Origin: Oscheius tipulae
Lineage: Eukaryota; Nematoda; Chromadorea; Rhabditida; Rhabditidae
Assembly: GCA_037178975.1 (NCBI GenBank)
Contig: JASJZH010000003.1
Coordinates: forward strand, 8,928,001-8,992,000
Direction of reading: 5' to 3'
DNA length: 64,000 nt
Made by a program: the position numbers and the translations under genes
Shown here: positions 33,001 to 44,869 of the stretch, one piece after another
Numbering within the stretch: position 1 is the stretch's first letter
Layout: the number at the start of each line of letters is the position of its first letter
The notes under the pieces: model-generated
Told to the model about the DNA's origin: nothing
The model's database searches: none
The model's input: only the letters and a program-made list of their open reading frames with translations

Positions 33001-33581
33001 CTGAAGATTGATTTTTGGAGAAAATGGTTGCCAGAATCGTTTAAAAAACGGCTAGAAACCGAAGACATTTTCAGATTCTGTGATTTTTTGCAGAATTGTA
33101 GAGGAGATAAAAATATACAACTTTGTAAAACATGTGAACTTGTAAATGCTTATATGAGTCCGGAAAATACGCTAGAGATCACTAGTTGAGTTGTACCTGG
33201 ACGCGTACCCGTAAAAAAAAACTCGGCAGCAACATTTTTAGTCAAATGCTTAGGGAAGAAGACTGAGAAGCAAAAGGTTTCTGGTTTTATTCCCAGAGAG
33301 AAAGAGAGAGATAGAAAGATTGAAAAACAGAGAGAGAGAGAGAGAGCCAAACAGTTAGTGTCTCCGAAAGTAAGAGACCACCTGCTTTGTATTCATGATC
33401 GATGCCTGTTTACCTGGTAGGAGTTGCGGGGCTCGCCAGCGTCGACACGTTGTCTCTGCCTCTTGATCTTGTATCTTTGCTGCTGCTGCTGGCTGAAGGC
33501 TCCAAGCTGCTGCGGACCTTGTGGAAAGATCGAGAAGAAGGGGTTGAAGGGCGGCGGGGGCACGGCGCCTCCAGAGGACAT
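30085..33581 (-). CDS. pros-1: Prospero-family homeodomain transcription factor
   Basis: Seven exons (33581-33414, 33000-32479, 32432-32346, 32283-31670, 30656-30512, 30469-30362, 30162-30085) encode 573 residues. The N-terminus carries [17 protein letters not shown], a motif conserved near the start of Prospero/PROX proteins. A long acidic, Ser- and Gln-rich middle follows. The C-terminal atypical homeodomain plus Prospero domain reads [82 protein letters not shown] and [18 protein letters not shown]. Prospero proteins control neural, glial and organ differentiation. The ATG directly follows TTTCAG, so an upstream non-coding exon or trans-splicing is likely. The 1-kb intron 30657-31669 contains a GA microsatellite (31440-31458) and a tRNA-like module. 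Confidence 0.94.
31526..31597 (+). repeat. tRNA-like module in a pros-1 intron
   Basis: CCCCGATGGCGCAGTCCC (A-box-like) and GGGCTCGGATCC (B-box-like) lie at tRNA spacing, but cloverleaf pairing is poor. Confidence 0.4.
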
Positions 33582-34896
33582 CTGAAAGAGAGACAGGACT
33601 ATTTGTACAGATTGTTCATATAGAGAAGAGGGGAGGGGAGAGAAAAGCAATTTGGCTGGGCCACCAGGTGCGCTGAATGTCATCTAATACAATGGCACAA
33701 GCTCATATCCGAGACAGGCTATTGCCAGCCTGGAGAGGCAGGAAGCACAATAGACAGTCGGCTGACAGAACAGCAGTCTTAAGCCGAGGTGGGGAGACAT
33801 AGATCGTATCGGAGGGCGAAAACGAAGGAATTATGCAAAGTGGGCAGGGGAGAGATGACTGTCGGGATAGGGTTAGAAAGCACTGGTAGGTGGGGAAGGT
33901 TCCGAAAGCCACAGGTTACCTGTTCTCCGGCGTCAGAAAACGGACAAAGTTTCTTAGGAATGGGATGAGTATAGGCTAAGGTCCCGTCACGACTACCTAC
34001 AGTATGAGTATGGACATGGGTCCTGTCCCGACTTTCTTGGTACGAACAGTGAGGAAATGCTGTAGTTTGCGTATGAGCATGGGGATGAGTCACGCTCTCC
34101 CAATGCGTACCCTGGATGGTTTCGGATGGACAAAAGACTGAAAATTTCTTAGGAGACAGAGATTTAGAAACTGGAAAAAAGGAACCTGTTCCAAAGGAGA
34201 GTCAAACATGGGCCTCATCAGGAACTCTCCTAGATACTAGGAGTAGGATTCTTCCAGAGACAGGACAAGGAATTTCCGTTGCAAGAAACCGAGTGTACGA
34301 CATGTCCCGGTATTCCATTCAGAACACGAACTAATCCCAAAGGGCTGTCCCCCTACTGTTTTCAGAATCACCACTGGGTGTAGTCACAATAGTCGTTCTC
34401 ATAACAAGAAGGAAGAACTATACTTTTCTTTGGAAACATCTTAGAGACTTTGAGAAGGACTACCAGAGGAAAGTCAATAAGAGACAGAGACTATGGTACC
34501 TTTTTTGGATTTTGGAGAAAACACTGGAATGGAAGGACCGGAAAAGGAGATCGAGAAGAGTTCAATAAACAGAGACGCTCTGCGGAGCGCCATCAATAAC
34601 AAGATTTCCATTGTTTCGGTGATTGGGAAAGAATGGGGAACTTGATCAGATCAGAGAGAGGGAGAGAACATGAAAACAGGGTACAGTAGCTGAGAGTCAA
34701 GAGAGAGAGAGAGAGAAGGAGAGGAACAGATAGACAAAGAGAGACAGAGGGAGAGAGTCACAGTAAGAGTTGGGTTGAGTAGGAGAACCTGTCTCCGCCG
34801 GAAGACAAGAGGGGGCCAGTTACTGTAGTCGCGCCGTGCGCGATGGGGCGGGGTCGTCTTGGACGCGTAAGAAATCGGCTCCGCCCCTTCGAGAGT

Positions 34897-34937
<41 letters not shown>

Positions 34938-36318
34938 TGACTGGAAGAGGAAAAGAACTAATCCAGACAGGAGTCAAGAGACGAGAAGTGTCTAAAGTCT
35001 CCTGTAATCTGAGACTAAGGAGACTTAGGGCGTCGACTTTCTCCAATTAGGCTAGAGGACTTTTCGAAGAGGGTGGGTAAGGGAGGGTGTACTTATACTC
35101 TGTCTTCGTCTAGAAGACATGAGTCAACTGTTCTTAGAAGGTAGAGAATGAGTCATACTCATATCCAGAGACAGAGGTAGGACAGTCAAATGATCGGAAG
35201 GGGGAAGAGAAGTGTCTGAATTCGGGCCAAAGGCGGAGTCAAGAAGGGGCGGGTCAATTCCATTAGGAGACTGGGAGCCTCCTTCCCGAAAATGGATCTA
35301 CTGTCGCTCTGAAAGAGTTTGGCTCTGGTGTCTTCGAAATATTGATTGACAGTTGCGGATAATGATGGGCTGAGAGAGAGAGAAATGGGGAGGGCATGAG
35401 ATGCTTGTTTGCATGCAGGATTGCACTTTTACGAAAAGGGAAGCAGGCATCATAGGTCTCTCTGTATATCTCTATCCCTCTGTCTCACTTTCCAAATCAA
35501 ACCAAATGACTAATATAAAGACTACGGTGCCTAGCGGAGACGTCTCTCCCATCTTGAGCACACATACCCGAAATTTGTTCATCTGCTCCCCCCGGAGGAG
35601 GAACGGGGGGCTTTGTTCACCTGTGTCCCCAGCACCTTCCTTCGGGATCTGCAGCAGCACACGGCTGACCTCCCTCCCGCCACCTGTGTGTGTGGACCCG
35701 ACAAAAGAGACAAATTAATTGACAGGCGGAACGGTGCTGATTGAGCAGGGAAGCCAGTAATTTGTGGGATTGAGGACAGGTTAGATTTCTGGGTCCTTCT
35801 CTGTTTAGACAATCCATCTTTCCCAGATCGTCTCACCTGTCCCCGTGTCCCCGATAGTTTATTTAATCGAGAGAAACAGTAGACAGACTCGGAGTCATAA
35901 GATACTCTTACTAACAACCGGAGGAATGGGGACAGAGAGAGACAGAGAGACAGTGGTGGGAACTGGGAGGTGAATCAGGTAGTCAGATGCCGGGGTGAGT
36001 AATGAGTTTCCACGGTCCGTGCCCTACTTTTTGTGGGGATGAGTTCGCTAACCATCAGACAGGAAACACATGTTCTTTTGGGCACCAGGGACAGTTCCAC
36101 TAGAGTATGTGTCTTTCTGCCTACATTTACCGTTTTTTTTTCGGATGAGAGGGCATTTTCGAGCTTAGCAATGTTCTGCAAAGATGTAACCTTTTTATTT
36201 GCTCTATAAGTTTACAGAACACGAAAATGACTCCTTGAGGTCGAAAAATGGTTGAGAAGCGAGAGCTCTGCTCATAAATTGCGAGACGAAGAAAACGGAC
36301 GGGGGAAAGTAAACATTC
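33582..36318. other. Upstream region of pros-1, GA-rich
   Basis: No gene is supported. There are long GA and AGAGACAG simple-sequence tracts, the longest pure one near 34895-34930, plus scattered AGAGAG runs at 34650-34760 and 35370-35390. It may contain pros-1 regulatory DNA or 5' non-coding exons. Confidence 0.4.
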
Positions 36319-36437
36319 GCTTACGGCCACACCACGTTGAAAGTACGCCATCCCGTCCGATCTGGCAAGTCAAGCAACGTTGGGCCCGGTTAGTACTTGG
36401 ATCGGAGACGGCTTGGGAATCCCGGGTGTCGTAAGCT
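36319..36437 (+). rRNA. 5S ribosomal RNA
   Basis: A 119-nt sequence from GCTTACGGCCACACCACG to GGTGTCGTAAGCT has the full nematode 5S layout: complementary ends (GCTTACG.../...CGTAAGC), CATCCCGTCCGATCTGGCAA, and GTACTTGGATCGGAGACGG in the internal promoter region. A pol III T-run follows shortly after (36438-36442 and a long T tract at 36449-36468). Only a single copy is visible, and no spliced-leader RNA gene was found beside it, although 5S and SL RNA genes are often linked in nematodes. Confidence 0.95.
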
Positions 36438-38389
36438 TTTTTCCCAGTGTTTTTTTTTTTTTTTTTTTGAAAAATTTTGGGAAAGGTATAAGCCGATAGG
36501 ATACCCTGTTTATCTAGACTCACCCCCACTCCAAGAGGGGTAGAATTTCAACCTACCGAGAGAGTCCGGAAAGGGCTTCCTTCCTTCAGGGAAGAGAAGG
36601 ATAGACACACCTGGCATCCGGCTGTAAGGTTTTCTCTCCTAATTGACGGGCAGGTGGGGATAAGCACCGCTACTGGCGGCTCCTTTCCCGGAGCCAGGAA
36701 AGCTTACTCTAAGGTCGCGATAATCGGACAACAAATGGCCAGCCGGTTGCGCCCTCAATTAGGGGGCGAATCTCTCAGAGTACTGTGCCCTCCCGAGATG
36801 GAAAGCTGTAAAAGCACACATGGGTCTCGCCTACAAATTACCCATATACGTGAAAAGACGGAGATGTCAAATTGAGACGAATTCGGCCCGATCAACACAC
36901 AATGCGCAGAGCGCGCTCTGCCATTACTCCAAACTGCCATGCGTAACGGACAGGTTTTAGTCCATTATGTGGAAGAGGAGTGTACGTGGAAGAACATCTC
37001 AATTGTCTTCCGGAAAGGGGGGAGGGGGTTGGTTTCACTTTGAACTACAGTATACCGTATAAAGTGAGGAGAGAAAGTCTCTTGGTGATTACTGACCTTC
37101 AGCAAGTCTCTCTAGGGCTCTTTGGAACAATTTCTGAGGAGACGAAGAGCTACCGAGCACTGAAAAATGGTCTAGTAGCCCGATATACAAAAAACAAAAA
37201 CGATTTGCAGTCCAGATGAATTGAATGCGCGATCATCATGTTACGGCTGGCGCCCTAGATCATCGAGGCAAAGCAGCGGTCAAATTCTGAACTGCTCATA
37301 GCTAGAGCGGGATTTTGTAACATAAAAGCTGTAAAAGGTTACCATTTTTTGTCGATAAACTTTCTGTGAGTGACTGTCCACTATTTTTCGGTAGTCTAAA
37401 AGAGAGACGGTCAGCCCGGGTCAGAAGACTGAATATGAGTTTCATTAAGAAGGACACTAATTAATCGAAACTACCGCACCATAGAAAAAATAGTCTTTGG
37501 AAAGAGGTATCTCTGTCTCTCTGTTTCTCTCACGTTCTACTGGTAACTGAAAGACTCAATCTCTCCCTAATCCCAGATACGAAAACTGGATAACTGTCCC
37601 GTCGGATTACTGTAAGCGGCGCTCCGGAGCTAATGATCCAAGTTTAGGTCAGCCGGACGACTGATCACGTCCTCTCTTCCGGTCCTACGGGACACAGTTC
37701 CTTCTCGGAGTAGGTAATTGAACGATAAATCACGGGGTCGCAATTCGACACGTCTATTCGAGGACACTGTAACGCGCGCGACGCGACCTTAGTTCGACTG
37801 TTTAGACAAGAATACGACACCTAATTGAGTGAGGACGAGTCATAACCGCTCAATTACCTCTGTCTCTGGATCTTGGACTCATCTGTATTAATCGAGAAGT
37901 ATATCTCAGGGGAAAGACAATTATTTCTTGGGAAGGATATTGGAAAGACCTCTGTGCCTGTCTCTCTGTCCACTGTAATCACAGTTTAGATGTGAGTACA
38001 GTCGGCTGGCCCCGGCGGCAATTACGGTAATTACAAGAGACAGAGACTCGAGAAGACAATACAGTAATTCCCGTCGGCAACAATTGTCTTACCACAGAAC
38101 AAACACAGATTTGTCTTCCTACCACCACTCTTGAACAATTGAGAATTCTTTACGCATGGGATGCGCTTAAATTGGCCTCAGGCTGGCACTTAGTTTTATT
38201 GCCGGGGCCCCGGAGGCAGCGACACAATTCGTTAATTAAGATGGCCAGTAAGGCAAACACTGCTGCTCTCGCGGCTCTTCAGAAGAGTCACAGGGAGGGG
38301 AGAGTCGGGAAGGAGAGAGAGACAGTCAAAAGTCATTGTAAGAATAACAGTATGCAAGAAGTCTTCATGAGGAACAGGAAATAGAGAAT
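36438..38389. other. Gene-free stretch downstream of the 5S gene
   Basis: A T-tract, then mixed sequence with no recognisable coding exon or RNA. Short ORFs lack any family signature. Confidence 0.4.
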
Positions 38390-40340
38390 CTATAAGAGTC
38401 AGGTCGAGAGAGACAGAGTGATAGCTTCGGTTCAGAGGAAGTCCCGATCACTGGTATAAAACACGTAGTCAAAAGTAACAGTGAAAAGGACACCGTCTAC
38501 TGAACAGAAAGTTATGATGAGTCGAGAGTCATGGCTCTAGATCTCGTACTCTGTCTCTCACCTCTAGTTCAGTGAACAGTATACTGAACAGAGAGTGTGA
38601 GTGAGTCAAGAGTTACGACTCCGAACCTGGGTCTTGGGATAGTGTTAGTACTCTAATGAACAGAGAAACAGGAGGAAACGGGATCAATTCGTTGATTCAA
38701 GAGACACTGTACCTGAGTCTAGACACTGTCTGTCTCTACTGAACAGAGAGAGACAGGCTGAATCGAGAGTCAAGAGTCAAGAGTTGACAAGGATCCAGAG
38801 CGTACACAGTTCCTATCTGTTACTACTGTCCAGACTCTATTAAGAGTCAAGAGTCAAATTACCAGAGGGCACCAGAGTCTCATACTCTTAGCTCCTGTCC
38901 ATGACCTGCACTCACTGTAACGCTCACTCTCTCTCTCTCTCAATGAACAGAACTCACCAACTGTCTATGCCAGAGACGAATACCAGAGAGTCAGAGACAG
39001 AGAGTAAGGCGATAGTTAGAGAAGAGCCTAAGGTCTCGACGGGGGCTTCGGGGTTGAACGTAACCTAGGTTTCTATGGGCAGCTTTCAGTCCGAATATCT
39101 CTCTTTCTCGAAAGAGAGAGTCAATTATTCTCCTCCCATCCCACGTCAATGATACTTTTCCGGAATTCTATCTCGTCTTCGACGACGGGGGGAGGGAAAT
39201 GGCGGGAAATTGCACCTGGACCTCAGGACGACAACACCTCTCTCTTTCAAATCAATTGAGGCGCGTGTGTCTTGTTTTTGTGAAGCGGAATGAGCAGGAA
39301 AATGAGAGGGCACTGTCCGCATTACCGTATACAAAGGAACGGCCTCGAAGTGACACCTCATCAGTCGCGAGAGGGGGTCCGTTAGAACTGGCGGCAGGGC
39401 TAAAAAGAGCCGAGTTATTGACGTGAATTATGAGTGTACTGTAGAGGTAGAGAGAGAGAGTCTTCTGAACTGATGCTCTCTTTGACAGAGGGGATCAGAC
39501 AGAAATTGTGAACCAATGGCATGTCTGAGTAACATGCCCTTTGAACTGACTGAGAGATAGTCTAAAGAGGGCATGAGTCTTGACTCTTTCAGAACCTCTC
39601 GGGAAGCTTGTCCTGTTTTCTTCACTGTCGACTGAATTGGTCTACAAACTTGAACATAAACAATCTCGAAGATAATACCCAGACAAGTCTTATAGGTAGT
39701 AATATCTCTCGACTCATACTATTTCTGTCTCTACAGTTCCGTCTCCTGACACAGAACTACTGTCTAGACTAGACCTCTAAGACTTGACCAAAGCTGGTTC
39801 TCTTGACTCATACCCTCTCGCTGTCTCTGAACTGAGTACTGACTGTTGTCCAGTGCCTTAACTCTTACAATACTCGTCTAGACAGTGATTTGGAAATAGA
39901 GTACCAGAGGTTGTCTTGTTTCTTGACTTATGATGCTGTCTCTCTGTACTGTCTCTTATACCGTCTGTCTAGTGGCCTGATTATTACATAACTACGGTCT
40001 AGAGTGGATTTCATTGATCACGCTGTGCTATGACTATGAAAGAGTAGTGGTAGTCATGACTCATTCTGTCTCTGTCTCGGTCCCTAATACTTTCGGTCCA
40101 GTACCCTGACTCTTACAGAACTACTGTCTAGACAGGTGGCTGGAGAGTTGAGTTCTAGAGGTAGGAGTGACTCTTGACTGAATTGACTTTATTACTAAAC
40201 TGTCTCTGTTTCTGTCTCCAAACTGATTCTTACCTTAGAGTCTCTCACATTGTCTTTGTCTCTCTCAAACTGTCCAATGTCCTGTACTACCAGCTTGTTT
40301 CCCATCTCTATCACTCTGACCTCCACCCACACTTTCTCAG
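38390..40340. repeat. Degenerate AGAGTCAAGAGTC / CTGTCTCTG repeat field
   Basis: 38400-39000 is dominated by GAGTCAAGAG and GAACAGAGAG motifs; 39700-40330 by CTGTCTCTG, CTCTTGACTC and ACTACTGTCTAGAC. In the second part the CTGTCTAGAC landmark recurs near 39765, 39873, 39991 and 40123, suggesting a decayed tandem unit of about 110-130 bp. No gene. Confidence 0.55.
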
Positions 40341-41988
40341 TATTACGCTCTCTCCACTAGAGACTATGCTAATCACAAGAGGCTCATCGAGACTTGACAC
40401 AGTTCTACTCCCTCTCTCACTGATTGCTTGCACTCTCTCAATACATGCGGATTGTTCGGGAGTAAAGGGGGCCGATACGGTATAATGAGAGCCGCTCCTC
40501 ATTATTACGGCGATCAGGGAGAAGAGGATTACCAGTTCGGGGGTGCCTGATCGGACAGGAAGAGTGAGAGAGACAGTGGATAACTAGGGGGACCAACGGA
40601 ATTTCTAAGAGAGTCGTAGATACCGTAGTCTCTCGGAAGAGGTCATCAAGACCGATCTATCTTCCTTAGTGGGTCGCAGCGGCTGAAAGAAGAGCCAACT
40701 TAATTATTAATCGAGTCATAATTGGCGCCTCTCAGTTTCCACCGGGGCGGCTTATTACACGGAAAGGCAGAAGGGTAAAAAGGGAAGTTCTCCATCTGCA
40801 ATTTTTTGGGCCCCAAACAAATTGCAGAAAATATCCGAAACAGTCAAGAAAAAGATGATATAGAACAGTAGAGATGATAATTACAGATTCGCGCGTATTA
40901 TCATATTGTCAGAAAATAAAGAAAATTCGTCAGAAAACAAGCCTACATAGGCCGAAAAACAATTTTCCTCCCGTGTACGCAATTTTGCAATTTGCGTGGT
41001 GGCATTATTCTAACCGAGTTTTCTACTCGTTTTCTAGTAGTTTTTCTCCAAAATTTTCATTCTTTTCTGTCTCTTAACAACTGGAAAGTATAGTCTAAGG
41101 AACTAGGTGAAAACGTCCGAAAAACCGAGTCATAACTACCCAATTCTGTATAACCTCGCGAATCGAAATTCAAATCTTACCGTATGGTAATCATAGGCTC
41201 TATGGGTGTAAGTAGCTCGCGGTACAGGTGTCTGACCCCCCTAATTAGACAGCTACTCAATGCGTTCGGTGAACTGTAAGCTCTGTGTCCCTTCAAGGCT
41301 AGAACAAAAGAGATCAGGCGGAGACTTTTTGATATCGACCTTCCTACAGTGAGAGAGAGAAGGGGGACTGTTTGCTCAAGACACTAGAAAATGGGTCGTC
41401 TTTAGAAGAAAACACGCGTAGTTACTCTGTCACGGGCAGATTCTTGAGAAACGCTCAAAACATGCCAACCACAGGCAGTGTTTTTCTTCTTTTTTTTTGG
41501 GGAGAGAGAGAGAGAGGTTTTTTCTATTTGTCTCTCTGATTCTATAGCTATCACTCTATCTCTATTGCTGTCTCTGTAACTGTCAATAAAAGACCAAGTA
41601 ACGAAGAGTGAAAGGCTAAGAGAGAGGCTGTGCCTAGTCAATTGACTGGTAATGGTAGGCAGGAGATTGCGCAACAAAGCGACGACTGGATCCGAAAGAG
41701 ACTTCCGCCACAGAGAGACAGTACGGAATTGACAGATCAAGAGAAGACAATTATCCGGTCAGATGGGTACAGGAGGTGCAGGGAGAGTCTTTTGGAACTG
41801 TTCGTGCTCCACTTCTCTCGGCGGCCCTCAAGAGCCATTTGTATTCAGAGACTGACCACGCCGCGACTCAGGAGAGAACAGGGACAGGACTGGAAGAAGG
41901 GGGAGAACAAGATTCACTGTCATTCTCTCTGTGTCTGTCTCTGAACACAAAAAGACATCGATATTTATTATTTTTTTTTCAATTGAAG
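40341..41988. other. Gene-free stretch before the small gene at 42 kb
   Basis: Mixed sequence with short GA runs (41340-41360, 41500-41520). No supported gene or RNA. Confidence 0.4.
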
Positions 41989-42611
41989 ATGAGCCCTCCA
42001 GTTACTGGAGTTCTCGTACGAACAGTAGTATGCGAATCCAAACCTCTCTTCACAAGGACCTCAAGACTGTCATTCAGCCTCGGGCTTTACGAGAAGGCGA
42101 AGGCCGTGTGGAAAAGTGAAGCAGGTGAGACTGTTCTAGAGAGAGAGAGAGAGAGAGAGAGGGTGGAAGTACAACAAGTTCCTGTCACAGAACTGTCTCT
42201 TCTGACATGTCCTGCTCGCAGACCATCTTCAGTCCCTGGACTGGAGACAGCATTCCTACAGAACAAAGGAATTTCAAGGGCATTTTGGTGAGTCGAAGAT
42301 GCCGCGTCGGCAGGCAGGAAGTAGCGCTAACAAAGGATCCCAAGTTCGATCCTATCCGCGGCCCAACCAAAGATTCCTTCTAGGTAAATTAATAATCGTT
42401 TGCTACAAGGGTGAAACCGTTTTCAGGTGGGGCAGCATTGAAACGGAAGCCCCCCGCGACCTGGCCCCTCAGGAAGCCTCTGCAACGGCGGCATCGCAAG
42501 GCCCCCGCAGGGGCTCAACTCAGGGCTGCCGTTAATTCGGATAGAAACTTTACCTTTTTTGGGGAGTCAGGCTACGACGAATCGAGCAATCACGGTATAA
42601 ATGATAACTAG
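41989..42611 (+). CDS. Hypothetical small basic protein, four-exon model
   Basis: Exons 41989-42124, 42222-42287, 42318-42383 and 42427-42611 join in phase to 150 residues: it starts MSPPVTGVLVRTVVCESKPL, continues through DWRQHSYRTKEFQGHFGSSA and a very basic stretch (PLRKPLQRRHRKAPAGAQLR), and ends FFGESGYDESSNHGINDN. I do not recognise it. The 30-nt third intron is shorter than others in the window. An alternative is a two-exon gene starting at the ATG at 42299 (89 residues). The acceptor at 42426 is strong (CCGTTTTCAG). An A/G microsatellite of about 25 nt lies in the first intron (42138-42162). Support is consistent phase and splice sites only. Confidence 0.35.
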
Positions 42612-43049
42612 GCTTTGAAGGATCAGGATTTGTCATGGTAAGCTATAAGATTCTGCTCCTAGACTACGTCAGCACCCCCTCTCCGGGCGCTCCAATGTTT
42701 CCAAGAGCTGTTTCACAATCTTCGGCTTAAAACTACCACCAATAAGGCATCTGATTCGGGGATATCCTTGGAGAAGGTATGATCTGGCCGGAGTATCGAT
42801 ATCGGCTGGCAAAAAAAATCTAGCAGTAGTAGAGGTTTGTGAATCTTCAGCGTTTCTAGAGGCCACTGTGCTGATATTTCGCTCTTTCCAGATAACAGCT
42901 CAGCAGACGCTCGCAGTTTACAAACTGGTCTAGGTATTCAGCAAGACAACAGCTTCGAAACCTAAGGGTTTTCATCAACTTCAGCGAAACTACTGGGCCT
43001 AAAACACATTTTTTATAGATCTGTCTCTACGATTAATAGATTAAAACAA
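42612..43049. other. Spacer between the small gene and YIPF5
   Basis: Convergent 3' flanks of both genes. No gene was seen. Confidence 0.4.
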
Positions 43050-44006
43050 TTAGAAGATGGCCAGGAGAGCAAACATAGAGTAGATGAGGAAGCAGGGATA
43101 GGCGATGAGTAGATGACGACTTCCGAGGTCCATCGCGGTTACGATGAGCTTCGAGCTAGATAATGTGCACCAGAGAACCGCCAGGGAGGCTAAAATGTAC
43201 GAGGCTAGTGTCTAAATTCTTTTTTTGGGAGAGATGATGAAATAAACTGACTTTGGAGGGGAGAACAGCAATCAGGAAGCTCAAAAGGGTCATCGGGAGT
43301 AAGCAGTAACCGAGAATCGAGGCTGTACAGCAGAAAGTGATTGTTCTTTGTCCTAAAACGAGCTGTTTTTGGTATTTAGGGTTAAAATACCTCCCACGGC
43401 GTTCAGGAGTCCGTAAATGAGTGTGCAGCCGAAGATGGCGATGCCGTAGATCTCACCAAAGGACAGCTTTCCGTGCAGGAGGAGCGCAAATCCTTAATTT
43501 TTGCGCATTTTCCAACCAGAAAAGGAGTCAGACCGAGGAGGAGACAGAAAACTACGGGTCCAGCCAGGTCCTGATCGTCAATTACCTCGATAGAGGTACT
43601 TCCAGCCGGATTCAGCACTGCGAACGTCTTTTCCTGAACTCTCTTCGTGAAAAATAGCCTGATTTCTACTTTAATATGCGAGAAATTGATGCCGAGCTCT
43701 TCCAGAAGAGGTGGCTCCGTCTCAAAGTCGTCCGCGTAGTGAGAATCTGAATTTCTGTAAGTTAACAACCAAAAAAAAGGGGCTTGCCTTCGTATTTCGG
43801 GACAAACATCTGTCTCATCGGATAATTGTTCGAATAATAGTCGCCATAGGTCGAATTTCCTGCTGCTGAAGGATTGATATCTGAAGATATGGAAGTTCTA
43901 CTAGCAAAAATGTATGTGGACCACGAACAGTAGGCGGATTCGGCCGTTCGTTGTAGTCGAACTCGTGCCACTGCATGTTGGCATTGTATTCTGTCCAGTT
44001 GCTCAT
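43050..44006 (-). CDS. YIPF5: YIPF5/Yip1-family Golgi membrane protein
   Basis: Seven exons (44006-43922, 43880-43788, 43746-43670, 43633-43534, 43492-43391, 43352-43252, 43211-43050) encode 239 residues. The cytosolic N-terminus has the family signature FETEPPLLEELGINFSHI. The Yip1 domain with about five membrane segments follows: DLAGPVVFCLLLGFALLLHG, KLSFGEIYGIAIFGCTLIYG, SILGYCLLPMTLLSFLIAVL, and the end LIAYPCFLIYSMFALLAIF. YIPF5 cycles between ER exit sites and Golgi and interacts with Rab GTPases and YIF1. The intron after exon 2 uses a GC donor (GAAG|GCAAGC), a rare but accepted class. All introns are 36-44 nt. It diverges from cbp-1. Confidence 0.93.
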
Positions 44007-44869
44007 ATTTTAGCTAAAATTTTATGGCAAACAGACGAGAAAATAAAGCGGATAATGGACCGATGGTGTAAATTTCGAAGCTTTTGAATCGCCGCTCAAA
44101 AAATGGCGCCATGGATACAATTCAAATTTTTTATTTAGTTTTTTCGCCCCTTCCTCTCTGTTTACATTATTTTCCTAGCTCAGTTTTTGTAAAAACTAAC
44201 CACACAGCATCGTAAACGGTAGATAATACTAACAAGAAAGTTTTCAGAGATCGACCACCACGGCAGTCGACTCCAAGTGCCACAGCTTCCAAAGCCTTCA
44301 AAAAGGTATGACAAGTTTCTGTTTCTACTTCCTCTTTCACCAAATATGCTTTTCAGTCCTTCCTGACTTCCTTAGTATGTTAGAAGACATACGTTGGTAG
44401 AAATTGCCTCAGTTTGTGATCTTTCTGCTCCTCTTTTTGATCTGAACATTCCACATGCAACCTGAACATCCCAAACGACTTTTCGTGTCGTCTAACCTCT
44501 CATTTTTCTTGTTTTTGCCATAACTTTGTTTCGGGGACGGGACTTAATGCCAGAAACCATTATAAATCTCACGTATCACAATCCAATCGAAAATCCGCAC
44601 CGTTCTCGTCTTTCCTTGCCTTCTCTCCTGTTTCATCCACTCTCCTTCTCTGCAAGGGTTTCCTTTCTATTATTCAGCGTCAGAAATTGTACAAAAAGTT
44701 TCGGTGAAACACAAAATAACCATTCTCCTACAGTTAAAATCCTGACTGTCTGCCAATCGTACATGCACTTGTACTTTGGTTGACCAGTCCAAAGGGGGAT
44801 TCTATAAATATCATTCCTTTTCACAAATATCGTGTCTTGCCTCGTGTTTCCGAGAAATATATCAGAGAA

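Noticed and set aside
36252-36529. ORFs on both strands around 36.3-36.5 kb
   Set aside because: They overlap the 5S rRNA gene and show no protein-like conservation.
36438-37010. Spliced-leader RNA gene next to the 5S gene, as in many nematodes
   Set aside because: I looked for a GGTTTAATTACCCAAGTTTGAG-like leader and an Sm site on both strands and found none.
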